Positions 37,859 through 48,771 of a stretch of DNA of 64,000 nt are shown piece by piece (positions within the stretch are counted from its first letter, which is position 1; every line of letters begins with the position of its first letter). Made by a program: the position numbers and the translations under genes. Under the pieces are notes generated by a model. It saw only the letters and a program-made list of their open reading frames with translations, was not told the DNA's origin and ran no database searches. Location: positions 8,108,626-8,172,625 of the forward strand of contig OX030958.1 in the NCBI GenBank assembly GCA_943735955.1. The letters are read 5' to 3'. This DNA comes from Piscicola geometra. Taxonomy: Eukaryota > Annelida > Clitellata > Hirudinida > Piscicolidae.

Positions 37859-38322
37859 TATAAAACATAATTTTTTTTAAAAAACATAATTTTTTTTATA
37901 AAACATAATTTTTTTTATAAAACATAATTTTTTTTATAAAACATAATTTTTTTTATAAAACATAATTTTTTTTATAAAACATAATTTTTTTTATAAAACA
38001 TAATTTTTTTTATAAAACATAATTTTTTTTATAAAACATAATTTTTTTTATAAAACATAATTTTTTTTATAAAACATAATTTTTTTTATAAAACATAATT
38101 TTTTTTATAAAACATAATTTTTTTTATAAAACATAATTTTTTTTATAAAACATAATTTTTTTTATAAAACATAATTTTTTTTATAAAACATAATTTTTTT
38201 TATAAAACATAATTTTTTTTATAAAACATAATTTTTTTTATAAAACATAATTTTTTTTATAAAACATAATTTTTTTTATAAAACATAATTTTTTTATAAA
38301 ACATAATTTTTTACATTAAAAC
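37859..38322 (+). repeat. 19-bp tandem array, about 24 copies
   Basis: Unit ATAATTTTTTTTATAAAAC repeated with almost no change, ending in a slightly degenerate copy. It starts only a few bases beyond the inner end of the left inverted arm. There are no spacers, so it is a satellite-like array and not CRISPR. Confidence 0.95.
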
Positions 38323-38361
38323 TTTTTAATTAATTAATTTGACTTTATGAAACATCGGCAG

Positions 38362-39272
38362 GATAACTTCATGGGACAGTGCCAGAGGAGACAGTCTCGA
38401 ATCTCGACCCAGTCCTCACACTTCATCCGACTATCAGACCGAACTGACTCTTGGTCCGTTGGATGAACGGATCGAATCTGACTCTGATGGCGGGGAAGAA
38501 ATCACAAGCACAGAGCGCGGGAGTCCTTATTATAGATTTCCGAGTTACAGAAATAGAATGATGAATGCTGATGAGGGTGGTGGTGCTGGTAATGATGTTG
38601 TTAATAGGTATAATAGTAATAGTGTCAGGTAGAATTAATAATAATAGATTTAATTATAATTATAATAAAACTCGTGATGGTTATGATGATGATGTTTTCA
38701 AGGTGCGTGGTCATGGTGATGATGATGATGTTAAGCTTGGATATAGAGGCAGAGGTGGTCACGATTATGATTAGGGTTTGAGACGTAGTGGGGGTTATGA
38801 TGATGATGCTTATAGAAGACGTTTTGATAATGATGATGATGGTGTTGATCGTGGTGGGTACTTGAGACGAGGTGGTGCTGATGATTATGTTTATAGGAGG
38901 CTGGTTGATGGTAATGATGCTGGAGGTTTTAGGAGAGGAGGTGATGATGATGATGATGTTGGTGCTTTCAGAAGAAAGGGAGGTGCTGCTGAAGATTATG
39001 TTGATGGTGGGCTGTCAGACATATTCAGGGGTAGGTACAAATACTTTGAGGGGAATGGATATGATGTGAGTCGATTCACGATGGGAAAACAGGTCAATAA
39101 CAACAATAATAATAATGAAAACAACAATAATAATAATGAAAACAATAATAATAATAATGAAAATAATAATATAAATAATAAACAGGGAAATAAAAATAGG
39201 AATTATATTAACAAGGATAATAGTACTGATAATAGTAGTAGGATTTTTACTGGAAAGGGCTTTGGTTTGTAG
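38362..39272 (+). CDS. low-complexity Gly/Asp/Arg/Asn-rich hypothetical protein (model uncertain)
   Basis: Two open frames adjoin. Frame A, 38350-38629, codes an acidic, non-repetitive stretch (SRPSPHTSSDYQTELTLGPL, SDSDGGEEITSTERGSPYYR) without an early ATG, preceded by a CGGCAG acceptor at 38361. Frame B runs 38565-39272 with one TAG at 38773. It gives DDD/GGFRRGG repeats, DIFRGRYKYFEGNGYDVSRF and a poly-Asn/Glu tail. An intron 38629-38814 (GTAGAA..TTATAG) would join A to B in phase and skip the TAG. Alternatively B starts at ATG 38565 with a signal-peptide-like MLMRVVVLVMMLLIGIIV, but that string comes from GTG/ATG repeats and then meets the TAG. A donor in the inverted arm (37548) could supply a 5' exon. 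I do not recognise the family; it may be a pseudogene. Confidence 0.4.
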
Positions 39273-39611
39273 AAATGAATAACCTTGAATTTATTCTATT
39301 TTATGTTTTTAATAAAATTTAATTATTTTATTTTAAAAGTTTTAATCGTTTTTATTCAATTATATCAATTTCATTTATATTATATTAATTTTTTTTCTAT
39401 TAATTTTTTTTTCATATAAACATATTAACTTTTAATTGACTTAATTAGTTCTTCAGAGCCAAATCATTTTTAATTGTTCGAACACTTAGAGTCGTTATGC
39501 TAAGATTTTTTCAACTTTTTGTTTTCATCTAATTATTCTTTTTATAATTTCGTTTTTTAAAATATAATTTGATATACATTATAATTTTTTGCGGTTGAAA
39601 TTGGTAGAAAC

Positions 39612-39979
39612 AACCCTGCTTCTACTTCTACTACTACTACTACTACTACCACCCCTACTACAACTACTTCTACTACCACAACTGCAACTACTACTACTAG
39701 CACCACTACTACTTCCACTACTACTACCTTTAAAAGTTCCCACAAAAATTCCAAACTCCACAACAACAACAACAAAACGCAAGAAACCAATTCGTTAAAA
39801 GTTAACGCGTTAATGGCGTTAACACTTGCCCTCACCTCAACCTTCCTAGCCCTTCTCTACATGCTATACAGGGCCCAAGATTTTCGAAAAAGGGGTGGTG
39901 GAGGGAGGTTTAATGGGGGGAGGTATAAGGGTGGTGGTGGTAGTGGAGGGAAGAATTACTTAATTAATGGATTGTATTA
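39612..39979 (+). CDS. probable C-terminal exon of a mucin-like single-pass membrane protein
   Basis: After a GGTAG acceptor-like site the frame is open to TAG at 39977-39979. It codes a Ser/Thr-rich stretch with long Thr runs, an Asn-rich spacer, a hydrophobic segment ALMALTLALTSTFLALLYML, then a basic Gly/Arg tail (RAQDFRKRGGGGRFNGG, KGGGGSGGKNYLINGLY). This looks like an O-glycosylated stalk, a membrane span and a short cytoplasmic tail. No ATG begins the frame, so an upstream exon is required. The Gly-rich gene at 38.4-39.3 kb is the obvious candidate, but no phase-matched junction was found. Leu- or Val-rich frames elsewhere here are shadows of the ACT repeats. Confidence 0.42.
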
Positions 39980-40599
39980 GTGATTTGGATGAATTAGTTA
40001 GACTAAATAATTTAATTAAATGATATAGTAAACAATTAATTACCCGATTAATTACGCGGACTGTATTTGTGATTTGGATAATTTAATTTTATAATTTACT
40101 AATTAAGTATGCAGAATAATATGATAATGAGTAATGGTAGATGAGGGTGATAAGTGAAGAAGAGAAGGTTTAATTACTTTTCTGCGCATCCTTTTCCAGC
40201 TAATTACTTATGCATGCATGATTGACTAATTATTTATTCATGAATTAAAAATTTAAAATACTTATGCATGCATAATTGTTTAATTTATTCATGAATTCAT
40301 ATTTGACTATTTATACATGCATGCAAATAGATGTTTTGAGTAGATGAAGTAGATTAATAGAGGGTATTTTATTTTATTGAATTTAAAGGTATTAACTGTT
40401 GATATTATTGTTTATATATTTTTATAACGTTTTTTCGTGATGATGATAATGATCTTACTATAACTGCTAATACTGAATTCTTTATCCACGACAAATTTAC
40501 AGTATTTATAGATTAATCGTCGTTGTTTTATGAATAAAAATGTTTAAACAATAATTATTTATATTATATTTATTTTATTTCCTTAAATTGTTGTACGCT

Positions 40600-40628
40600 C
40601 TTTGGTAAGCAGTTGCCATCTTGGCAAT
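40600..40628 (+). repeat. retroelement head fragment
   Basis: CTTTGGTAAGCAGTTGCCAT then CTTGGC matches the 5' head of the SINE-like family at 35679 and 46611. No body follows. Confidence 0.5.
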
Positions 40629-41017
40629 ATATATTATAAATGTACAATTTGTCGAAAGGAATTTACCTCAAGATATCTCGGCTTCTAATTGCGTCAAAGA
40701 TCGATGCTGAAGTTTTATTGAGTCCAATTACGAGAGATTTAAACGATAATTTAGCAGACGAAGTCTCTGGTTATATGCCAAAGAGGGGTTAGCTAGATCG
40801 CTTAAATGTGAACTTATTCATTCGAATGAATTTTTATGAATAAGTCAATTTGGAACAAGCTAAGTCAATGTTCGAATACATATACATTATACAAATAAAA
40901 GCGTATATTCATACAATTTCACACATGTATGTATTCATTCCCGATTCCTGGTCCCAGACGTTCCATCTTCAAATCCATTTGAAGCCAAGTAAGGTGATGA
41001 TGAGAATGATCTAGCGT

Positions 41018-42570
41018 TTAACCACAAGTACGGCAAAAAGTAGTAGCAGTGGTGGTGGTGGTGGTGGTGGGGATGGTGGGGGCGACAGTACAAGGCGTGG
41101 ACAAATGCCAATTCCAGTTGCAAACCCCTATGGAAGGATCGAACACCAGGTTTGCATCTTGGGGTGGATGGATGGAGGGATGGAAAGAAGGGTGGATAGA
41201 ATAGTGGATGGAGGGATAAAGGGGTTTGGAAAGGTGGGGAAATGGCTAAAAAAGGTGTTCAAAGGATGGGTTTGTCGATAGATTAATAAAAAATAAATTC
41301 AGTTATATTTTCTTTAGTAATTGACTGAATAGATGGGTGAATGGATGGATGCATGGATGTATGAATGGATGGTTGGATAGATAGATGGATGGATGCACAA
41401 ATGAATCGATGGATGCATGCATGCATGGATGAATGGACATTCACTGATGGGCATGGAGCAAGGGTGGACTCCCAAGAATCTAGTTCCAAGACATCTGTAA
41501 AAGTAGCTGCACGTACCTGGAACAACAAAACTGTGTGTGTGTGAGTGTTTTGTGTATGTGAGTGTGTGTTTGTGCATGTGTTTTAAGAAAACGAAATTAA
41601 TCATCATCATCATCATTACCTTCTATCTCCAGTGTTTGAGCTACAATCGCCAACATAGGAACAGGCAGTGGTCACACTACCGATGCTGTGTTATAGGGCA
41701 ATTATCTCATTATAAAAGATATAATTATCTTTTTAAAAAGTATAATAATGATTAATTTCAGTGTTTAACTGTTAAACTCCATGCTGACTCACGGGCTGCA
41801 TCCCTTGGGAGAGGAGTTTTCGTTGAAGACCTGTCCAGCAGGGCACTCGACCGTTCTTCCAACGTCTGTGGTGTTGGTGGTGGTGGTAGTAATAGTGAAA
41901 TTAGAAGTAGTTTATAAATACTCACCATTAGTACACTGCGTGTACGAGTAGCAGCCAATGCCATACGCCCCATCTGGTCGGCCTGCGCACAACTCTTGCG
42001 CCATTGCTGGAATCGCCAACACAGCGATAACTGGAGTGGTGGAGAGGGTAGGGGGGGTAGATAATAGGAGAGGAGTAAGGGGTGGTGGATAAAAGGAGAG
42101 GGGTGGGGGTGGTAGATAATAGGAGAGGGTTAGGGGGTGGTATATAATAGGAGAGAGGGGGGGGTGGTAGATAAAAGGAGAGGGGTAGGGGGTGGTAGAT
42201 AATAGGAGAGGGGTAGGGGGTGTGGTAGATAATGGGAGAGGGTTAGGGGGTGTGGTAGATAATGGGAGAGGGTTAGGGGGTGGTAGATAATAGGAGAGGG
42301 GTAAGGGGGTGGTAGATAAAAAGAGAGGGGTAGGGGTGGTAAATAATGGGAGAGGGGTGGGGGGTAGTAGATAATAGAAGAGGGGTAAGGGGTGGTAGAT
42401 AATGGGAGAGGGTTAGGGGGTGGTAGATAATAGGAGAAAGGTAAGGGGGTGGTAGATAATAGGAGAGGGGTAAGGGGGTGGTAGATAATAGGAGAGGGGT
42501 AGGGGTGGTAGATAATAGGAGTGAGTGACGTCACATCAACGTGGAGCTAACCAGACAAGATAAGAATCAT
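41018..42570 (-). CDS. secreted protein with two type-2 chitin-binding (CBM14) domains, 6 exons
   Basis: Exons in gene order: 42570-42552, 42030-41926, 41865-41793, 41685-41620, 41530-41445 and 41157-41018. They join in phase into 162 residues. The N-terminus MILILSVIAVLAIPAMAQ is a signal peptide split by intron 1. Domain 1 is C-11-C-5-C-9-C-14-C-9-C (ELCAGRPDGAYGIGCYSYTQ, then TVECPAGQVFNENSSPKGC), the CBM14 six-cysteine pattern with YSYTQC. Domain 2 follows from GDCSSNTG, with GTCSYFYRC, GVHPC and NLVFDPSIGVCNW. A Thr-rich tail ends at TAA 41018, although a donor-like GTACTT just before it leaves a longer form possible. The family binds chitin in cuticle, shell or peritrophic layers, outside the cell. 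Acceptor 5 is the end of a (CA)n array. Intron 1 is filled by a minisatellite. Confidence 0.85.
42050..42515. repeat. GT-rich minisatellite in intron 1 of the CBM14 gene
   Basis: About 17 imperfect copies of a 26-29-bp unit of the form GGTAGATAATAGGAGAGGGG plus TAGGGGGT. The Tyr/Pro-rich minus-strand frame across it is an artefact. Confidence 0.93.
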
Positions 42571-42617
42571 CTTTTAGCAGCTCAAATCTCAGACATTCTG
42601 CCACTGCCCTTCTGCCC

Positions 42618-42623
42618 CTTATA
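42618..42623 (-). promoter_or_regulatory. TATA-box candidate of the CBM14 gene
   Basis: The minus strand reads GGCATATAAGGGGC, 48 bases before the start codon, a plausible distance if the 5' UTR is about 20 nt. A four-codon upstream ORF (ATG TCT GAG ATT TGA) lies between the two. Confidence 0.5.
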
Positions 42624-43131
42624 TGCCCTTCCAACCCATTCATGCCTCTTCACCAAAACAAATGAAATGGATGTTTCAAACATTCTTTCTCTTTCACTTC
42701 ACCAATCTTCTCTCTTCATGCATCTTTCGCTCTATTGTCTCCATGACAACTAACGTGTAAATCAAAATTGTTTATAACTTGCTAGTCAACAACAACTTGA
42801 TAAATATCTTTGATCTATTGTGGAACTTTTTAACTTAAAATTTTTATGTCGTCGTGCATTTAGTCCTCTCGTGATCAAATCTTTTTGGAATTTAAACACC
42901 AATTGTTTGTGATCCAAAAATGAAGTGGCAGTGAGGCACCATTGGTCCTTAAAATGCCACTAAATTTCAAAAGTTGGCATTTTTCAATTTCTTCAAATCC
43001 AAATCGTCGTTTAACTCCTTTAAATCCAAATTATATTTTAATTCCTTTAAATCCAAATTAAACTGCGCAGATCTCTTGTCGAGAATAAAAATGTAGCACT
43101 AGCTAAACAATTGAGTTGTTCTTTATGGAAT

Positions 43132-44650
43132 AGGGCCCGGTTGTTCTCGCTTGGAGAACCCCGCCTTCATACAAACATATACCCATACATTTATAAGTAG
43201 TTTGATTGGCCGAGCGTTAATATATGCATGACTTTGATTGGTCACTACTTGTGAAAAAACATGACTAAAACATATATTACGCAGCGTTAAGATTAACATT
43301 TTATAGCTAACGGCACTGTTTATTTACTAATATCAGCTGATGTATGTAAGACATGAAAATAATGATAAATAAAGGCGGTCATTTTTTTTAATCTTTCGGC
43401 AACTATTTGATACGAGATATATCGTAAAATGAACAAGAATTATGGCTTATTTACTTCTAGAATATGTCCTGAATGAAAAAGAGAGAAACAATCAAAGTCG
43501 AAAAAATTTCATCGAAATGATTTATTGCTCTAATAATTAGAGTCTAATTTGCAGCATATCCTTTGCAGCTTTAACAAATTCAAATCTGTTCACAGTCATT
43601 TAAAAATTAAGTTTTTACCACTTTATTAAACTCGATATGTTAAAAAGGTAAAAATTGTTCACTAAAAAAATGTTGGCATAATATTGGTCAGAGGACTAAA
43701 AGTCATCAGCATTTTTTACTAATAAAACGTGGGTAGATGTTTCATAATTTTAAAGTATTTTCTTTTGCCTATCAGCAGTCAGAATATTTCTTCTTGGATA
43801 GTCCTGACATGTTTTATTTTAAATCTTCTTTTTATCAATGTCAGCTACCATGATACAAAATAGGTGGTTAAATTAAGTTGATAATGGGTTTGAAAATATT
43901 ATAGAACAGTGTCATAATGTTGAAAAAAAGACCTATTTCACTGTTAGTGGGCAAGTCACTTCAAAACCCAACAGGCCATAGGCTGCTCCATTCTCTTGAC
44001 TGATCTCTTTTGCTTCTGCTGGTGCACATGTAATGTGCTTGGTTTTCTTTAGCTCAAATCTCTTCTAGCCCTTTGTATTTTGTTGTTGTTGAATGAGTGA
44101 GAATGAATAAGCCTTATTCAATAAGGAAGGAACATACTCTCTCAGTGGGATGGTTTTCGAGAAAAAAAACAATTGATGCACTATCTTTTACGTGAAATAC
44201 TTAATAATAGGTTTTTATTACCTTCAATTAAGTTTAAACTTTTAAAAATTAAGTTTCACGTGAAATACTTAATAATTGGTAAAATAGAATATTTTAAATT
44301 TATAAGATATTTTTCATCATATTACTAGTAAAACATTTTTAATAAATTAAAAAATATTATGTGAAATTTTTAAATAAAAAAGTTGTTGCATAATATTGGT
44401 CAGAGCACTAAATGTCATAGGCAAAATTTAAATTATTTTATTTTGCCTATTAGCATTACCACACAGCTATTTAAACATTGGAAACTTGTCTTCAATAATT
44501 GTTATGGATGTGTGCTTGTGTGTATGTGCATTTTATGTTTGGTGGACCAATCAAATTCATGCATACTAATCAACGCTGGGCCAATCAAACTATATGAGTA
44601 TATGTTTGTATGAAGGCGGGGGTCTACAAGCGAGAGCATCCTAGGGCCCT
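43132..44650. mobile_element. nonautonomous DNA element with long terminal inverted repeats
   Basis: Left end AGGGCCCGGTTGTTCTCGCT and right end, reversed, AGGGCCCTAGGATGCTCTCG. Matching continues for about 110 bp (CCCGCCTTCATACAAACATA in both arms, then AGTTTGATTGGCC). The 1.3-kb interior has no transposase; it holds a partial direct repeat (ATATTGGTCAGAG near 43683 and 44393). Target duplication is not evident, so the superfamily is open. Confidence 0.82.
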
Positions 44651-45551
44651 TCCTAATAGGTTCACATCATATACATATATTAATATACAATCCTAAACTA
44701 TATATTAATATATTTTGGTAATAATAATTTTTATTCATTACGGCAATATATATATTCATATCCTATATTAATATATAATCATATCCTATATTAATATATA
44801 ATCATATCCTATGTTAATATACAATCGTATCCTATATCAATATACAATCATATACTTATATGGGTTAATCCAAATTTGACTACAGACTTTGTGTCTTTCT
44901 ATATTTTGGTTTTCAATTTCAAAAAAACTTGCTTTATGTATACTCATGTATGTATTCTAGAGTATAAAAATAATTTCAAACACATTAATTGCATTAATCT
45001 TTTTTAATTGAGCAAATAGTTTTTCAGATTATCAGTGAACACTGACAGCCATAAAACCTCATCTAAAAAACAATATAAAATTTCTGAACTTTATTTTTGT
45101 TTAGTTTTCTTTTTTCCTTCTTTTTTTACACAATTGTTACTATGTGCTGCGTAAATTTGAAATTTAAAATCAACTTTTTAAAATGGCGCCCGTAATGACG
45201 GCTATTTAAATCTCCGTAACTTATTATTTTTTCCTAAAATAGCTATTTTCACTTCATGAAATGGTTTTTGAAAATAATTTAATTAATATTCAATTACTTT
45301 TCAACATTAAAACTTTAATTATTTAAAACAACCCACTATTGTGGAAAAATCTATATCATTGTATATTTCTCTGTTTTCGGTTTTCATTTTTTCTCGATAA
45401 CGTTGAGAAGCTTCTCGGTTTCTTTTTTTTGGTCAATTAGTGCCATCTAAAAAAGAAAATAGTATTGGAACTAAGCTATATTATCAAGAAGTTCATAATA
45501 ATGTATTCATGTCCCCATTCTCACTATCAGTATCGGGAAAATTGATCTTAT
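44651..45551. other. intergenic stretch with TATATTAATATA repeats
   Basis: TCATATCCTATATTAATATA-type repeats at 44690-44860, then AT-rich sequence. No gene seen. Confidence 0.6.
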
Positions 45552-46207
45552 TTCATTAATTGAAAAGCTTCATTAAAAAAATTATTAGACGAAGCTTATA
45601 TCAAAATATTTTTCAAACATTGCCTTATTCAATGAATAATATGAAACAACTTTAAAATATACTCTAAAGTCGTGACACCTAATACTAGTATAATGAGTCT
45701 CGGGGAATTTTGTGCTAACGTCAGGGTATGCATGATAGGATATGTTGATATTGTTCTATAAAAAAGAAACATGAGAGCCCGATATTATAAATTTACCTTC
45801 CTATACCCATGAACTGTATTAATAATAAAAATTAGAAATTTAGTACTCACCTGTTTCTTGATAAATCACAATGATCAGAGGGAAAAAAACGCTAAAATCA
45901 AAAGTGATAAATTGTGAAAATAACAAAATAGCCGAAAGCTGAAATAAAATAATGTTTTTCAAAGTTGAGAGAAGCAAACCACATCTTTAAATAAGCCTAC
46001 GACTGGATAAATCAAACCGGATAGAACTAACTAATATATAAACCTAAATATTTAATATTAAAGATCTGTTAGCAAATTTAAGACATGTGTTTTCAGTCTA
46101 TTTTTTAACTTTTGAATAGCTAGAAAGGATAATATAGTAATATTTATTATAAAAATTTTACATGGATAATATTTTTATATTCATTTTCTTTAAAAAATGC
46201 ATCCATC
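45552..46207 (-). repeat. right arm of the large inverted duplication
   Basis: Reverse complement of 36437-36529 plus 37291-37855. This arm is uninterrupted (TTTTTTAACTTTTGAATAGC at 46100-46119) and so preserves the empty site for the 741-bp insertion in the left arm. It ends at GCATCCA, where transposon-like sequence begins. Confidence 0.88.
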
Positions 46208-46610
46208 TTAACATGGACCCCCTCAGTTTTACAAATACAATAACTTCTCAACTCCTATCTTAATACAAGAATAATCGTCAACCATAGCATGAAACAGAAT
46301 GTTATTCATTAATATATTTTTTCAATTTTCGCAAACAGACATTTAGAATGATTTTCAGAAAATATTAGTTCACTTTGTGCAAGCAGACAGATTTAAATTT
46401 TTATTTAAAAAATTATTCATATTTTACTACTTATTTTGCATGGGCGATATTCATAGGGGGATTCTGAGGTAGACTTCAATATCGACCCTTTCAATTTTTT
46501 AGATGAACCAAAGTTAATGAATTTCAAAAGGCTTCAAATATTAACTAAAGTTGTGTTTAAATCAAACTACAAGTTTCATATCACATGACTGCCAAAAAGA
46601 AATGCCGAGG

Positions 46611-47218
46611 GATCATTGGTTAGCAGCTGCCATCTTGGCAGCCGCTTTAACCGTTTAATGATTTTGTTAAATAGTTTGTCTTCTTATCTAATAATTTAGT
46701 TTTTTTTAATTTCAAATAATTATAGTAATTATAATTTATATCTTTTCTTGTTTTCTGGTTTTGAATTTATCTTGCTCTCGGAATTAAAATCTTCAACCAA
46801 TAACTGTCTAACGGACTACAATAAAAACTTATTTTAAAAAGAAGAAGTGCCAAGGCCTCAAATTGAGCACTAATGCACAGTTTGCAAGAACCCACTGGCT
46901 ACCTACTTCACAAGGCAGATGAGCTCTGCAGATGAAGGACAGACTGTTAGAACGAATCTTCTACACATGACTGTTTATGTCTATTATCTATTGAAAACTG
47001 ACGTATTAGACAATTATTACCTTACTTAGATGACCCTTCTTTAAAGATGTCCATATATTTGAAACTCATCACCTCCTTATTCAACTACTTCTATATCATT
47101 ATTTACTTTTCGTACGGATCTGAAGACATATCTGTTTAACAAATTCATTTACCAGCGCTCTTGAATTTGAAGAAAGAGCGCTATAGAAATTGATTTGATT
47201 GATTGATTGATTGATTGA
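46611..47218 (+). mobile_element. SINE-like retroelement, same subfamily as 36540
   Basis: Runs GATCATTGGTTAGCAGCTGC to a TGATTTGATTGATTGATTGA tail. It is collinear with the reverse complement of 36540-37280 but has a single copy of the internal 135-bp unit. Hairpin tail CAGCGCTCTTGAATTTGAAG / AAAGAGCGCTATAG. Confidence 0.85.
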
Positions 47219-47220
47219 GG

Positions 47221-48771
47221 CTTTTAGATCATTCTATTGTTAGAAGCACAGCGTGCACTGTTTATGCCGAATCAAGCCAGTTTGGTGTTGTGGTTGACGG
47301 CAAACAAGACTGCAATGGGTTAGAGCAGGAATCGATATGCAATCTTTTTTTGATGAAGCTCTGAATGTTAATTAACAGTTTATTGGTTTATTCAGCCCAC
47401 CAGATACGATCGGAAAAACATTATCTGCTGTAGTGAAAGATGTTCTGATCAGAATTATGCTACCAGGTAGCATTGCTACCTAGGAAAAACTAAGAGCTCA
47501 GACTTATGACGGCGCCGCTAACATGAGCGGCCAATATAATAGGTTGTCAGGCTATTATCAGCAGTGAGAATCCGCTTGCAAAGTTTTTCCACTGTTCTGC
47601 TCAATGTGCAAATCTTGTTGCCCAGCACACAGCTGTCGCAAATCACTTTGTGAGCAATTCACTTCAGTTTGTCCAAGAGTTAGGTGCTTTTTCCAATCGT
47701 TCAGGGAAGGTCAAATAGCAGTTTAGTGATGTTTTAGTGTATCTTATAATTGCCTTTCCTGATGAGCCACTGAATGAAAAGTATGGTATAAAACTTCTTT
47801 GTCCTACAAGATGACTGACCAGAGTTTCTACAGTGTCTTCTGTGCTTCCATTGGTACTGCTGATGAAACAGCTGAAAGGCTTGAGGCTTTTTTTCAACAG
47901 AGCACTGACCCTCAAGAAGCTGCTTTGGTGTTTTCACTTCTGGAACAGTTAAACAAGTCATTGCAATCAGCAAGTGCCAAGGTCAGTGGAATGGTTGCAG
48001 CGACTGATTCAGTTGTGCAAGAACTGCGTCGCCTACGATCAGATGAAAAGTTTAACGCCATTTTCAGAGATGTCAACAGTATGGTTTTGGCATTTGATCT
48101 CGAGCCGATTGCTGTACCTCGGGTGCGAAAGCCGCCACGAAAGTATTGTGGGCTGGGCCCAGCTTATGTAGCAACAACACCAGAGGAACATTATCGAGCA
48201 GCATATTACGCTACCATAGACATTGCAATCATGAAACTCACAGAAAGGTTCAATCGAGATTCTCCTGGTTTGCGATCAAACATGCAGCTGGAGACAATGT
48301 TGCTAACTGGTGAAGTGAACCATGATATTTGCAAGCAGTATCGTAAGTTAAAGGCAACTAGTCTTTGTCCGCAGTTAACTATGTTTAAAGACCAGAATGA
48401 ACTTTAGAACAAGCGCAAAAAATAATGCAAGCTATGATCACGGAAGTCAGACATCTGTTTCCTTAGGTTGGAAGATTGATCAGGTTGATGCTTGCGTGTT
48501 CACTAACGTCACGTACTGCAGAAAGATCTTTAAGTGCTTTGCGGCGTCTTGAGACTTGGTTGCGTGCACCTATGACACAGCCTCGCTTGAATTCACTGGC
48601 CGTTTGTCATGCACACCAATATATACTTGACTGTCTGGATTTGAAAAAGCTAGCAAAAGAATTTGCCAGTCGGTCAGACATTCGAAGGGGTCTTTTTGGA
48701 AATTGGAGTAAACGAGCTGTGGGGAGAGAGCAGGAGGACAGGCAAAGAGGGTATTTTATGTTATCTAAATA
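47221..48771 (+). pseudogene. hAT/ZMYM1-type transposase fossil
   Basis: Pieces in order: TYDGAANMSGQYN, NPLAKFFHCSAQCANLVAQH, LLCPTRWLTR, a 202-codon frame (47799-48407), then RLMLACSLTSRTAERSLSAL and RRLETWLRAPMTQPRLNSLA ending at 48771. These are the catalytic-domain and C-terminal dimerisation motifs of the TTF/ZMYM1-like hAT transposases. At least three frame changes and several stops break it. The N-terminal zinc finger is not found; the SINE-like element lies at that edge. Confidence 0.85.

Noticed and set aside
37859..38322. CRISPR-like regular array
   Set aside because: Units follow each other without unique spacers, and the genome is eukaryotic.
38565..38636. Signal peptide MLMRVVVLVMMLLIG as a firm gene start
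   Set aside because: The hydrophobic string comes from GTG/ATG-type repeats, whereas the overlapping frame A is the continuation of non-repetitive coding sequence.
39557..39835. Leu/Pro-rich and Val/Glu-rich frames
   Set aside because: Shadows of ACT repeats; the Thr-rich frame with a membrane span is the meaningful one.
42130..42534. 134-codon Tyr/Pro-rich minus-strand protein
   Set aside because: Translation of the intron 1 minisatellite of the CBM14 gene.
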